A DNA stretch of 64,000 nucleotides from Pseudozyma flocculosa PF-1 (lineage: Eukaryota > Basidiomycota > Ustilaginomycetes > Ustilaginales > Ustilaginaceae): contig NW_006920874.1 in NCBI RefSeq assembly GCF_000417875.1, positions 191,458 to 255,457 on the forward strand, written 5' to 3'. Below, in pieces: positions 51,505 to 62,113 of this stretch. The first letter of the stretch is position 1. Each line of letters starts with the position of its first letter. Below the pieces are notes generated by a model. The model saw only the letters and a program-made list of their open reading frames with translations, was not told the DNA's origin and made no database searches. A program made the position numbers and the translations under genes.

Positions 51505-52464
51505 ATGTCGCTGCCGTTACCGGCTCTTCGCAGCTCCGTCTCCGCTCTCGCACGCGGCCGCACCGCAGCACCCCTCGCCTTTGCGGCGTCATCGGGCGCA
51601 TCGACCTCGCGCACCCTACTCACCACTCCACGGCTGTTCCAGCAGAATGGCGAGTCCCCCGCTCGCTCTCACCGACCTCGTTCCGCATCGCAGAACCCGT
51701 CTCAGCTCCATTCCAAGAACGAAAGCCAGGGTATCTCTGCTGCCACGGGTCTCGAGACTAGCCGCTCCGCACCCGGCATCCCCACTGGCAACGCCAGCAC
51801 CGAGCGAAACGAGCAGACGTACGCCACCGCCAAGGGCATGCTCGACGAGTTTGCCCAGCAGCTGTCGGCGCAGTCGAATTCGAAGACTTCTCCTGGCGCT
51901 ACCGCTTCAGGGCCGGCGACCACGACAACACCACCATCACCGCCGCCGACGGGCGCGACCGCCTTTGCATCGCCCCACTCCGCTCCCCCTCCGCCAACCA
52001 CGCCCCTGAGCGCTCAAGCCTATAGCCCCACTGCTCTTCCGCCGCGAGCCGACCCGCTCCTGACCTTCCTCACCAATCTGCTGATGAAGTCCGGCAAGAA
52101 GGCCCAGTCGGAACGCTTCGTCACCCACGCCCTGTCCCATATCCGCACCCTCACCAATGCCGATCCGCTACCCTTGCTCTACTCGGCCGTCGAGCAGGTG
52201 CGCCCGTTGGTCAAGATGCAGTCGCGCAAGCAGGGTGGCAAGAACATGCAGGTGCCAATCGCTCTGACGCAAAGGCAGAGCGAGCGGAAAGCCCTGACCT
52301 GGATCATCGACGCCAGCAAGAAGAGGAGCGACAGAGACATTTCCGTCAGGCTGGCGAAGGAGTTTGTCGCCATCGTCGAAGGCTCGTCGGCCGTCAACAG
52401 CAGAAAGGAGGAGCAGCACAAGATTGCTACCGCCAACAGGGCCAACGCCGCCGTCAGAGTCTGA
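51505..52464 (+). CDS. Mitochondrial small-subunit ribosomal protein uS7 (319 aa)
   Basis: A single exon from ATG 51505 (CACGCCATGTCG). The open frame upstream lacks a better ATG. The N-terminal 45 residues are rich in Arg, Ser and Ala without acids, as expected for a mitochondrial presequence. A low-complexity Thr/Pro linker follows. The S7 domain occupies about residues 178-319: DPLLTFLTNLLMKSGKKAQS, PLLYSAVEQVRPLVKM, and RQSERKALTWIIDASKKRSD. uS7m binds the 3' major domain of small-subunit rRNA in the mitochondrial ribosome. The linker makes the protein longer than the yeast relative (RSM7). Confidence 0.92.
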   Translation: MSLPLPALRSSVSALARGRTAAPLAFAASSGASTSRTLLTTPRLFQQNGESPARSHRPRSASQNPSQLHSKNESQGISAATGLETSRSAPGIPTGNASTERNEQTYATAKGMLDEFAQQLSAQSNSKTSPGATASGPATTTTPPSPPPTGATAFASPHSAPPPPTTPLSAQAYSPTALPPRADPLLTFLTNLLMKSGKKAQSERFVTHALSHIRTLTNADPLPLLYSAVEQVRPLVKMQSRKQGGKNMQVPIALTQRQSERKALTWIIDASKKRSDRDISVRLAKEFVAIVEGSSAVNSRKEEQHKIATANRANAAVRV

Positions 52465-52671
52465 GGAGTCTCGGGACCAGTTCGGTTCGGGCCAGGACGA
52501 CGGACAGCCAGGCAGGCGACTCGAGCGGTTCTAAACGCAACAGGCTCATGGCAGGGGTGTATCGTACAATGTGGCAGGAGGCGACCGCGAGCGAACCGCT
52601 ACCGTGCATCTCAGTCGCCGTTGACAAGGGTCAAGGCGGCAGCGGCCGCCGCATCCGGACCGTCCTCGCTC

Positions 52672-54968
52672 TCAGACGACGAAACGTTCGACCCAGCTCT
52701 GAACAGTGTCCATGCCCCTCTTGTGCGCCTCGATGTCGCGACTGCGCACGATGATGACGGCGTGCGTGTTCTCCAGGCCCTCGTAGTGCACCAGGAACTT
52801 TCGCAGCTGCGGTAGCACCTTGGCGTCGTTGAGGCGTGCGACGATGCGGTGCTGCGCTTCGGGCAGCGGCGGCTCGGAGGCGTCGAGGTGCAGATTGTCC
52901 GATAGCCTGAGGGTGCCTTTCTGCGCCAGGGTCGGCGCGTCCGAAGTCGTCGATGCCTGATGTGCAGTTGGTGGCGAGCGGGGGTTGACATCTAGGTTGT
53001 CTTCCCCGACTTCTCGCATCGCCTCTTCGAGGTCCTCCTCGAATCCATCGAGGAGCTCAGCAACGCGATGACGTTCCGTCAATCGACGTTCGCGCTCTTC
53101 CCAGCGACGCCGCGGCTTCTTCGATTTCGCCTTGACCTTTGCAGTCTCGACCGCGGAGCCACTGCCATTGGTTGGGACCGTTCCGATGCTGGTATCGTCG
53201 TCGTCGTCGTTGTCGTCTTCGTCTGGGAAAAGGCCGTTCTGCCTTGCCCAAGTGCGTTCGAACTCCTCGACCCTTTTGTCGCTGTCTTTGGACTGTGACC
53301 GCAGCTTGTGCACCACCAGCCCCATGAAGCCAGGCAGCAGGATAGGGAGGAAGAGGACCATGACGTAGTTGAGCGGGAAGGCGACGGGGTATCGGCGTGG
53401 GTTGGCGAAAAGTGCCAGAGGCGAGTTCTTGAGCGTCGTCACAATGCGGCCAAAGATGCCGGCTTGGACCGGCAGTGCGGAGCTGGCCCGATAGCCCGAC
53501 AGCAGTGTTGGATGCTGTCGATCTCGCACGCTGAAGCGTTTCGTTGTGCAGAGGTGGCGAGAGGGGCGTCAGCGATACGGCTGGAAGGGGTACGTGTCGC
53601 TGCATCCGTGCGAAGGCGACTCACAGTTCAAGGCCGCCTGGCACGACAAAGGGATCATGCTCCTCGACCGCGGCGGAACGATAGGGCACTGTCATGTCGG
53701 CAATGGCGTTGGCGTAGAAGTCGACGCGGTTGAAGCTCGCCAGCGCCCGTACAAAGACTGAGCCGGGCTCGGACATGGCTTCCAGCAGGCCGACGCCCTG
53801 CTCGCTCTGAGAGTGCTTGTTGGGTGCGTAGGTCTCGTCGTGGGCAATGGCGGCAGCGGCAGCGGCAGTGCCGTCGGCATCAATATTGGCCCTGCTCCAC
53901 CCAGAGTCTTTCATGTACTGCTTGCCGTACGGGTGAGGGGGTACAGAGAGTCCGACTTGGTCAGAGGACTCTCGGATGATACATGCCCTAGCACCGTACT
54001 TACGAGCTGCAAGCCGGTTCTGCCAAGGGAAGAGCTGCCGACCGAGGCGACAAGCTTAGCAAACCTGCCGCCTCCGGGCCTCGGCGTCATGCCGGCGTGC
54101 GGTGTCGCAAAGGTGGTAAATGAAGAAGGCAGAGGACGTGATTGAAAGTCGAGGGTACGCTTGCGGCTGCGGCGGCCGTTGGGCGAGCTGGCGGTGGGCG
54201 TCGTAGTACTGCTTGGGTCGACGCTAGACCGTGGGCTAGATGTTGAAAAGAAGCCGGCGACGTAAAGGAGGCCGATAGTGTAGCGAGCGATGAGGCCGCC
54301 AAGAGAGTAGCCGACCTGCAATGGAGCGATTGGGCCCAAGGAGGTGCGAAGAGGGAGGGGGAAAGGGAGAGGGAGAGGGAAAGGAAGAGGGAGAGGAAGA
54401 GAACGGGTTGAGGTACCTGTGTGCGAACCAAGGTCGGGCGATAAGGGGGGCCAGGGCACTCACGATGCTGAATTTTGTGACGAGGGATCCATGTTCCTCT
54501 AAGCGCTTCACCTCGGAGTAGATCTGTGTGACACAGGGAGAGGGATTTGTCGGTGGGGGTGAGAAGGGACGAGTGTGGGTTTCGGCGGTGCGGCGGCGAT
54601 GCGTGGAGGGAGGGGGTTGGCTGGCTGACCTCTTGGAGGAGGCGCATGGCGCACACGTCTATTCCGTCGTGCGTGTAAGCGCCCTTGGGCCGGGAGGTAT
54701 CGTGGGAGGTGGAGTTGGAGCAAGCATTGAGGACGACGAGTTGCGGAGCGGCGTTGGAGCTGTCGTGAGGCTGCTGGAGCGTCGTGGGCTGTGGATGACC
54801 GCCGTCGACTGCTTTCGGGTCAAGGGAGGCGGTGTTGGGCGAGATATGGCCGGCGTGGTGGTCTGCCAGGGTGTTTGCGAGGTAGGAGAGATGTACGGGG
54901 TCGCCCCACAGTCCGTGATGAATGACGACGAGGTGGACCCTGGGAGCGTGGGGTGATGTCTGGGACAT
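52672..54968 (-). CDS. ROG1-like serine esterase/lipase, DUF676 family (620 aa)
   Basis: Five exons: 54630-54968, 54464-54523, 54004-54315, 53625-53917 and 52672-53530, 620 aa, all phases consistent. The first donor is GTCAGC and the others are GTGAGT or GTAAGT. VIHHGLWGDPVHL near the N-terminus is the HG oxyanion segment. VGYSLGG, spanning the second splice junction, carries nucleophile Ser137. FTTFATPHAGM follows, as in Rog1-type enzymes. One membrane helix (FPLNYVMVLFLPILLPGFMG) lies in the C-terminal half, as in yeast members that sit on lipid droplets or organelle membranes. An acidic Asp run (DEDDNDDDDD) and a Lys/Arg-rich helix follow. The acid and His of the triad were not pinned down. 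The likely role is hydrolysis of acylglycerols or lysophospholipids. Confidence 0.9.
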
Positions 54969-55430
54969 GGCGCTGGGTCGGGTGAGCGGAGGGGTGCGAT
55001 GCGGGGAAAGGGGTGGTGGCAATGAGGAGAGGAAGGCGGATCAAGAGTGTTAGAGGCGCTGCCACCGTGACCTTTGAGGTCAGCCGTTGGCCGCTGCGAT
55101 GGTGAGCGAGGTGGCAGAAGTTGGCTACGTAGGATGCCGGCGGAAGTGGTGGTGATGTTGAGAGGTTGCCAAAGGAGGTTGGGTCGGCGCAGCGGTTGGC
55201 AAAGCCTCCACTCGAGCACCGTGCCGGCGGCCACCCCGAAAACTCCGAAGATCCGGGATCCGGGTTCCGACATCTGAGCGCCTCGTCGCACGTCCGCCTC
55301 TCCCCAGGCATGGGGATGGTCTTTGCCCCTCCGCCCCTCAGCCCCTTGCTTAGAGTGAAGTTCATTTCTGATTCTCTCACTTCCGCTTCGCATCCACATC
55401 ATACGAGCAGCGTCGCTCCATCGACGTCGC
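54969..55430. other. Intergenic region, no gene seen
   Basis: About 460 bases upstream of the lipase gene and downstream of the methyltransferase gene. Confidence 0.4.
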
Positions 55431-56243
55431 TCATCGACGCGCCAGGATTTCGCCGCACGCGATGAAATACACGCTCTCCTCCCGCTGACCCCACTCGCGC
55501 CACGCCCCTACCATCTCGTCAATCTGCTCCTCGTCCGCGCCCGTCGTCCTGCTCGCCTTGTCCCTCCATGCCCGCTCGTCTACCCGGCTGGCTTGCATCT
55601 TGCCCCACCACCCGGCCGCAGGCTGACCGGCGTACGTCTGGTTGCTCGACGAGTACCTGATCCCATCCGCCTTGAACCCGGCCTCGATCGCCCATCGGAT
55701 CAGGCACCGTCCAGCATTGGGCTCCGAGCCTCCATCCCGTCGGAAAATGGCCTCCGACGTCGTCTTCCACGACTCGATCGCAGAGCTCCATGGGTAGACG
55801 ACCGTCGTCTGCCAATCCCCTTCCCTCGCTGCAACCAAGCCGCCCGGCTTGCACACCCGACGCATCTCTCTCAGCGCCGCCACCGGGTCCGCCAGATGGA
55901 TCAGGACTTGATGCGAGTGGACGACGTCAAACGTGGCATCGGCATAAGGTAGATCCAACACCGACGCCACCTCGAAGCGGCAGTTGGCAGGTACACCTTG
56001 CATCCTCTGGGCGGCCGCGATGACGTCGGCGGAAAAGTCGGTGCCGACGATGCTACCCGCTGGGACGTGCTCCGCCAGCGAGGCGGTGATGGTGCCCGGC
56101 CCGCACCCAATGTCGAGCACGGCATGGTGCGGCTCGAGGTGGGGCACAAGGTAGGCGGCCGAAGTGGCGGCGGTGCGAGAGGCATGCGAGGCCAGCACCG
56201 ACCCGCTGTGGCCTTGTGTGTAGGTCTTGGCGGCGGAGCTCAT
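55431..56243 (-). CDS. Class I SAM-dependent methyltransferase (270 aa)
   Basis: A single exon from ATG 56243. Motif I is VLDIGCGPGTITASLAEHV (about residues 42-60). Motif II has GTDFSADVIAAAQ, and the post-I region TFDVVHSHQVLIHLADPVAA is followed by ALREMRRVCKPGGLVA, the pattern of the UbiE/Coq5-like Methyltransf_11 group. The C-terminal third (AIEAGFKADGIRYSSSNQTY, then a region ending REESVYFIACGEILARR) is like that of fungal proteins annotated as UbiE-type methyltransferases acting on small molecules. There is no targeting sequence, so a cytosolic location is likely. The substrate is unknown. Confidence 0.92.
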   Translation of the reverse strand: MSSAAKTYTQGHSGSVLASHASRTAATSAAYLVPHLEPHHAVLDIGCGPGTITASLAEHVPAGSIVGTDFSADVIAAAQRMQGVPANCRFEVASVLDLPYADATFDVVHSHQVLIHLADPVAALREMRRVCKPGGLVAAREGDWQTTVVYPWSSAIESWKTTSEAIFRRDGGSEPNAGRCLIRWAIEAGFKADGIRYSSSNQTYAGQPAAGWWGKMQASRVDERAWRDKASRTTGADEEQIDEMVGAWREWGQREESVYFIACGEILARR

Positions 56244-56534
56244 GCTTCAAAGCCGGCCAGACGAGGTGCAGAGACGGACGGGCTGGAGTGGTTCAAAAGC
56301 GCAGAAGACTTGGTGGTTGTCGGCAAAGGTCGAGTTCGTCTGGTAGGGGCGAGGATCAGATCAAGTTGCGAGGGGGGAGAAAGAACTCGACGACATCGGC
56401 AGACGGCTCGAGCCATCCAGAAGCAAGGCGCACGGTCCACCGCGCAGCCATCCTGGCAGCCAGGGGGCGCAGACACGACACGCGCAGGCTCGACTAGTCA
56501 GTCACAACGCACGCCAAAGAGACGACGACGGGCG

Positions 56535-57948
56535 CTACAAAGACTGCAGAGCAATCTCAACCGGCTCTGACCTTTCGCCGCCAGTGCTCGGCAGTCGACG
56601 AAGCCGTTGCAGCAGCGTCTTGTTCGATACCGGTGGGTGGTGAGCCGACGATGTGGCTGTGACGGTTGCGAACGCCGAGTAAGAACGGTCCGATGCCAAC
56701 GACGGCCGGGGTGACGGCTGCTCTCCCACGTCACGAGGAGCCCCGACCACCTCTGCCGCCTCGTGCCGCTCGCTAGGCCTCGTTTGACGTCGCACGACGT
56801 TGAACGCGACCCCAGCCAGCATGATGCCAAGCCAAAGCGTCAGCTCGGTCGCGTAGATGGCCACGGCAAGGTAGTCTGGCGGCTGGACACAAGCTGGTTG
56901 CGGCAGAAAGGACGAGGGATGAGGGACGAGGGACAGTGGCTTGAGCTTCCTGCTCCAGTCTATCGGAGACGCGACAGACACCGCCCGTCGGCTGCGCAAA
57001 CTCACCGACGGCCAGCAGCGAGGCAAGATCGCCTGCAGCATCCAGAGCAACGAAGCCCCAGCTGATGCCACGCACCGTCTTTTGCTGCCAGATGTCGAGA
57101 TAGTGCCGCAGGACGCCCAATGCCAGGCCGCACGCCGACAGCACGGCCATGATGACGAGAAAGGCGTGCGGCGCCTCGCCAGTCGAAGTGCCCCCCTGTG
57201 CAGACAGACAGCCGGCCACCGTACAAAGCAATAATAAAGCGGTCAGCTCCCATGTCACAACGAGCGTTCGCACCAGTCGTTGCCGGGACCGCACTTGCCT
57301 TGAATCCGACAACGACTGCCGCTTCGCACGCGCCAAAGAGGCTACCAAGGGCGCCGAGGGCCCAGATGCACCGTTTGGCGCTCCAGCCCTGGAGTATCGA
57401 GGCGCACAGGCGAGAGGCGTGGTCAGACCGATGGCTCTTGGAGCGAATCGCGACATGAGCAGGCGACTCACATGTGAGTAGTGCATCACCTGAGACCAGG
57501 TCGTCAGGCTAAGGCCCGTCAAGATCTGGGCCTGGACCTGGAGCGCGACATGCTGGTGGCTCAGGATGTTGTAGATGCCCAGGGGCAGACCGGCGAGGGC
57601 CCACAGCAACATCATACCCTGATGAAGCCCAGTCGTGTGATGCCGACGGTAGTTGAGCCAGATCTGCGGCAGGAGCTGGCGGCATAGGAAGGCAAAGGTG
57701 CAATGGGACGCCGCTCAGCCACCGACGGTAGGTCGCTTAGCCAAGCTCAATACGTGCGGCCGACGCACCTGGACAGACCAAAAGACCTGCAGCGCAGAGT
57801 GTAAGCAGCCAGGGTGCTCTGTGTAAGCTTGATACTAGGTGCGGGGACGATACAGGGTGCCGTGTAGCGGCCGCAGGAGACCGCAAGGTGCACTACTCAC
57901 CGCGCCCGCGACGGCCATCGTCTGGATGAATGGCGTATCCGGAAACAT
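56535..57948 (-). CDS. PQ-loop repeat membrane protein (302 aa) with microexon and GC-AG intron
   Basis: Six exons: 57901-57948, 57769-57786 (18 nt), 57472-57675, 57299-57388, 57006-57195 and 56535-56893. The sum is exactly 303 codons. The join gives AGAVFWSVQLLPQIWLNYRR, the first PQ loop, and then GMMLLWALAGLPLGIYNI. GWSAKRCIWALGALGSLFGA follows intron 3. Intron 4 starts GCAAGT instead of GT. The second PQ-type loop is LGVLRHYLDIWQQKTVRGIS, where PQ is replaced by RH. About seven helices are predicted by eye. Relatives are vacuolar or lysosomal amino-acid or cystine exporters and sugar carriers. The cytosolic C-terminus is Ser/Arg rich. The first exon is short and an additional upstream exon cannot be excluded. 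Confidence 0.85.
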
Positions 57949-58202
57949 CTTCGGGGACAATCTCAGCGGCAGAGAGGATGGGTCGCCGGGCGCTGCGATA
58001 CCTGGTTGCACAGCTCTGATCAAGGGAGTTGCTTTCCACGTCAGTCGAGGTGCTGGTGGTGGGAGCAAACAAACAATTACGAGAGATAGTCACGCCGTGT
58101 GGAGGCACACGGTAGAAGAGGTGAACTCGGTAGCATGATGGCCCGAGGTGCTGGTAAAGGCGCCGCCCGTAGGAGGCCGTGAATTGGACGAGGCCATAGC
58201 AG

Positions 58203-58222
58203 CCCCCCCCCCCCCCCCCCCC
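58203..58222. repeat. Poly-C run
   Basis: Twenty consecutive C followed by TCCCCC, upstream of the dioxygenase-like gene. A similar run of about 15 C lies inside the MFS intron near 41121-41136. Length in such runs is error-prone. Confidence 0.9.
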
Positions 58223-58344
58223 TCCCCCTTTCCGTCTGGTCGAGCGTCGACGTCGTAGCCATTGGGAGGCAACTTTGCTCTAGAGCATCGCTCTGACCAC
58301 CATCGCCGACAACCCTTTCCGCAAGCAGCCGCACTATTGAGAAT

Positions 58345-59737
58345 ATGACCCTCCCTCGTCGGCTTGTAAAGCGCTGCTCAGCGCCGCGGAGCATCGACCG
58401 ACTTCAGCAGCTCCTTCATCGCTCCACAAACCCACAGCTATATCCGCTCGCCCACAGGTTTGTCAAAGGAGTTCCGCTCTACCAAGGCGCGTCCCTCGCC
58501 AGCCGGCTCGCACAGTCAAGTGGAAGCGAAACGGATCTGGCCGAACGATTGATGGACGAGTGGCACCATGTCCTCGGCCGCGGCCCCGGGGCTGTCGTGA
58601 TCACAGACCTGGTTCCGACGTCGGCAGTCGACGAAGCGGGCGGAGCGTTTGCACGGATCGCCCAAAGCGAGCGAGCGGCTCGCAGCGGTGGTGGTGGCGA
58701 CCACTTCGCATCATCGGGCGCCAACGTACGCATCTGGAACTCGTTCGAGAAGCTGGCAATGGACAGCCCTTCCACGTTTGTGCGGTACCACTCGTCGACC
58801 TTGCTCGATCTAGTTTGCGAGGCGTGGCTGGGCCCTCGCTACCAGATGACGGCGCAGCTCAACAACGTCATGCCCGGCGGAGCGGGACAGAAGCCACACC
58901 GCGACTACCACCTTGGCTTCCAGTCCCAGTCGCAGGCACAGCGCTTCCCCGCGGCCGCGCACATCGCAAGCCAGCATCTCACGTTGCAGGGCGCGGTGGC
59001 TCAAAGCGATATGCCCCTTGAGACGGGACCGACGCTCCTGCTCCCCGGAAGCCAGCTGTTGAAAAGTGGCTACATCGACTTTCACGAAGCCCAGGTACAA
59101 GATTGGGTGGGTATGGCCGGGCGTGATGGGGCTACAGGCTAGCGTTGACGACGAGCATTGACCATGGCGGTTCCATCCATCCGGCCTCCTGGCTCGCGGT
59201 ACTGCTCTTGAAGGCGAGGGACAGCTTCGTCCAGCTTGAGCTGCGCAAGGGCGACGGCCTCTTCTTCAACCCGGCACTGATCCATGCAGCCGGCACAAAC
59301 CGCACGGCGGACGTCGTCCGTTCCGCCAATCTGCTCCAGGTGAGCTGCCCCTTGCCGATGCTGTCTTGTCTCAGAGGGAAGACGCGATCAAACCCGTCAA
59401 ATCCTCTGATGAGCGCTTACAGATCTCGAGCGCGTTCGGCCGGCCGATGGAGCACGTTGACCGGACCGGCATCACGCTAGCGGTCTTCACGCGCCTCCGG
59501 GCGCTCTATGCCGGGCAGCAACCAACGCATCCTTCGGGACTGAGGGCTCTCGTTAGGGCCGTGGCGCGCGGCTACGCTTTCCCGACCAATTTGGATCTCG
59601 ATCGGCCCTCGCCTGACGGTGGGATGCCCACGACCGAGCAGGACCTGCTCTGGCAAGCACTTGGGGAGGGATGGCACGCCTCTCGCTTTGCCGGCGAGAT
59701 GCAGAGGCTGACAGCCAAGAGGCCGGCTTCGATGTGA
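58345..59737 (+). CDS. Phytanoyl-CoA dioxygenase (PhyH)-like protein, one junction unresolved
   Basis: The last intron is clear: 59340-59422 (CAG/GTGAGC to TACAG), giving ANLLQISSAFGRPMEHVDR. The first part runs from ATG 58345. Iron ligands are visible in QKPHRDYHLGF (His-x-Asp) and NPALIHAAGTNR (distal His and co-substrate Arg). The junction near 59100-59150 is problematic. The frame ends in IDFHEAQVQDWVGMAG and resumes before SIDHGGSIHPASWLAV, and the only phase-correct join I find is a 32-nt intron (59111-59142), shorter than any other here. A real frameshift or a sequence error is possible. With that join the protein is 425 aa. PhyH-type enzymes hydroxylate acyl-CoAs or secondary metabolites with 2-oxoglutarate. 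The substrate is unknown. Confidence 0.75.
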
Positions 59738-59831
59738 GTGCCGCACCCGCACGGCAATGCAACTTGGGCATGACTGCGAGCGAGATTCGTTCGGTAGGCA
59801 ATTGACGTCCGTTTGCCGGGCCGCTGGACGG

Positions 59832-60872
59832 CTAGTGCCAGATGCGCTCAATGGCTTCGATGATATATTCCTCCCACTCGGTGCTGGCCCCGGATTCGGT
59901 GATGACGGCGTAGACGCGCACCAGGTGGTCCCAGCACATGGAGAGGTACTCCTTGAGCCGCTGCAGACACTCCGAGTTGGATGTATCGAGCGGATCGAGG
60001 CGCTTACGATGCTCATCGACATTGCAGCCATCTGGCACATGCCAGGCTGTGCCGTAGAACTCGCGATGCGGATAGGCAGAGGCGTCGCCGTCTCTCGGGC
60101 CGGTAGTGTCCTCGACGACGCGGAAGAATGAAGCGCTTGCTCGATAGTCTCTCTGTGACGTTCGGCCCTCTGCATCGCCGGCGGCCCAGAGCTGAGGCAG
60201 GCAGTAGGTGGCGTTGTAGTAGAGGTACGCCTCGAGCGCGGCCGTCCATACGTTGATGAAGCCGGTCTCGATGTAGCCACGGATGGACCACAGGCCAGCC
60301 AGGGGAGAACAGCCGATGGGATCGCTCGGGTTGGATGCGGCTCCCGTCAACGTGATTTGGTAGCTCTTCTCGTCGAGATCGAGGGTGCGCAGACGGGCGA
60401 TGCGGAAGAGGACGCGCATCTCGCCGTGCGCCAGCAAGGCCATCACAACCGCGGCCCGAGAATCAGCATAGTAGACGGGGCCGCCCCATTCCCGTGCCTC
60501 GTTGAGCCGCTGAAGTGTATTTTCCGACCCCTCGCGACCAAAGTAGCTGCCCGGATCCGCCACGAGGCTTCTGTGTACCTCGATCGGTATCAAGGGCCCG
60601 GCGGCGCCGTCCTCGGTGTAGGCATCGGGCTCGACAGGGTTGCGTCTGGTCCCCGACTTGGTTTTGGTGCGCTCCGACTCGGCAAAGTCTGCCAGCGTAC
60701 GGACAAAGACCCGGGCGAAATGGCGTATGCGCTTGCGGACCGCCCCGTCGTCTTGGTGGCGGCAGAGCTCGACTACGGTGATGCGTTGTGGGGTGCCGCG
60801 CGGTCCAGTGTCTACGAGCGACAGGCAGTCGACGAGGATGGACCACGGCAGGTTGTGGGCTTGGTGCGCCAT
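59832..60872 (-). CDS. Hypothetical protein, no recognised family (346 aa)
   Basis: A single intact exon from ATG 60872. It has no signal peptide and no membrane helix. The composition is balanced, with many aromatic residues in the C-terminal half (TGFINVWTAALEAYLYYNAT, REFYGTAWHVPDG, TEWEEYIIEAIERIW). A segment WGGPVYYADSRAAVVMALL lies in the middle. The frame is clean over more than 1 kb with GC-rich third positions, so it is very likely a real gene. I do not recognise any motif. It converges on the PhyH-like gene, with 94 bases between the stops, and is divergent from the HIT-like gene with 278 bases between the starts. Confidence 0.75.
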   Translation of the reverse strand: MAHQAHNLPWSILVDCLSLVDTGPRGTPQRITVVELCRHQDDGAVRKRIRHFARVFVRTLADFAESERTKTKSGTRRNPVEPDAYTEDGAAGPLIPIEVHRSLVADPGSYFGREGSENTLQRLNEAREWGGPVYYADSRAAVVMALLAHGEMRVLFRIARLRTLDLDEKSYQITLTGAASNPSDPIGCSPLAGLWSIRGYIETGFINVWTAALEAYLYYNATYCLPQLWAAGDAEGRTSQRDYRASASFFRVVEDTTGPRDGDASAYPHREFYGTAWHVPDGCNVDEHRKRLDPLDTSNSECLQRLKEYLSMCWDHLVRVYAVITESGASTEWEEYIIEAIERIWH

Positions 60873-61150
60873 GGCGGCTCGGCGAGGCTTACGCTTGGTC
60901 GGTCGACGGACAGACTACTATGCGGTGGGTATGGCGGGAAGACGCTGTCGAGGAACGCGGGCAAACACGAAGTCTCGCCTCCGCCAACGGTAAGCCTCGG
61001 GACTCGGATGGTCGTCCTCGCCTGCTGTCTTTCCCCTTTTCCCACCTGCCGCTCGGCGTCTCTTCGACTCGCCACTGACTACCCCTTCGTCGATGCCAAC
61101 ACCAGTTCAGTTCACCTTCTTTGCACGCCAACGACAGCTACTGATGCGTC

Positions 61151-62113
61151 ATGAACAAGGGTCAACATCGCACGCCACGTCCCGATGCTGGCACTGAAGA
61201 TTGTGTCGAGCGCTACGTCCTTGAGGAGCGTTGTTCGGGACGGGTTTCACTCCGTACCAGCCTAGCAGGCGACCCATCGTCGCCATGGCAGCTGGATGTG
61301 GACTGGTGCGGCGAAGCGCGGCTGGATCGAGTGTACCTCGAATCGTTTCTCGAGGTCTTTGACTTTGCACGGACGCAGGCGGGGAAGCTGCTCGCCTTCC
61401 TACAGCGTCACCAGCCGCATCTTCAGGTCGGCAGGGTCGGACTCGTATACGATGGCCTCGAGCCTCGCCTGCGCCTCGTCCCAATGACTGGCAGCGACAC
61501 ACAGCACTGGCAAGCAGTTCTCGCCCCCGAGGAGCGCTACGGCGACGAGAATCCCGACCACGTCGACAGCAAATCTGGCCCAAGGATGACTCGCGACGTG
61601 CTCGACGAGTGGAAACGACGACTCAGTCCTTACGAAGGCGCCGAAGACGACCTGACCTTCGATGGCCCGGCCAGCGATGACAACCTGTTTGCGAGAATCG
61701 TCAGAGGAGAAGAGGAACAGTGGAGGGTCTATCAGGATCCCTCCTCCGTGGCCGTTCTCACACCCTTCCCCAATGGCCCGCTCAAGACAGTTCTCGTCCC
61801 CCGCCACCATGCTGCGTCCGACGTCCTCGGTCTCGACAGAGCCGAATTCCTCGCCCTGCTCCGTTCCACTCACAGCGCATTGCGCATCTTTGATCGAGTC
61901 GATGCCATTGGTGTCGCCATCGTCATGGAGGGCTTTGAGATCGACTACGCCCACATCAAGTTAACGCCGAGGTTCCATGGCAACAAGTCTGAACGCTGCG
62001 CCTTCACGCATTGCTATTCGGGCTTCCTCACAAGCCAGCGAGGCCCAGACTTGGACGCAAAACAGGCGCTTGACTGCCATCGTCTGCTCGTTCGAGTCTG
62101 GCCCCGAGACTAG
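61151..62113 (+). CDS. HIT-like domain protein with incomplete histidine triad (320 aa)
   Basis: A single exon from ATG 61151. The N-terminal 175 residues are not recognised and contain LGPxx-free, charged sequence. The C-terminal part (about 178-300) follows the HIT fold: NLFARIVRGEEEQWRVYQD, VLVPRHHAASDVLGLDRAEF, GVAIVMEGFEIDYAHIKLTP. In active HIT proteins of this subgroup the last motif is HAHxKL. Here the first His is Tyr, leaving a single His of the triad. HIT proteins hydrolyse or transfer nucleotidyl groups. This one may be impaired or use another mechanism. Confidence is good for a real gene and moderate for the family. Confidence 0.75.
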   Translation: MNKGQHRTPRPDAGTEDCVERYVLEERCSGRVSLRTSLAGDPSSPWQLDVDWCGEARLDRVYLESFLEVFDFARTQAGKLLAFLQRHQPHLQVGRVGLVYDGLEPRLRLVPMTGSDTQHWQAVLAPEERYGDENPDHVDSKSGPRMTRDVLDEWKRRLSPYEGAEDDLTFDGPASDDNLFARIVRGEEEQWRVYQDPSSVAVLTPFPNGPLKTVLVPRHHAASDVLGLDRAEFLALLRSTHSALRIFDRVDAIGVAIVMEGFEIDYAHIKLTPRFHGNKSERCAFTHCYSGFLTSQRGPDLDAKQALDCHRLLVRVWPRD

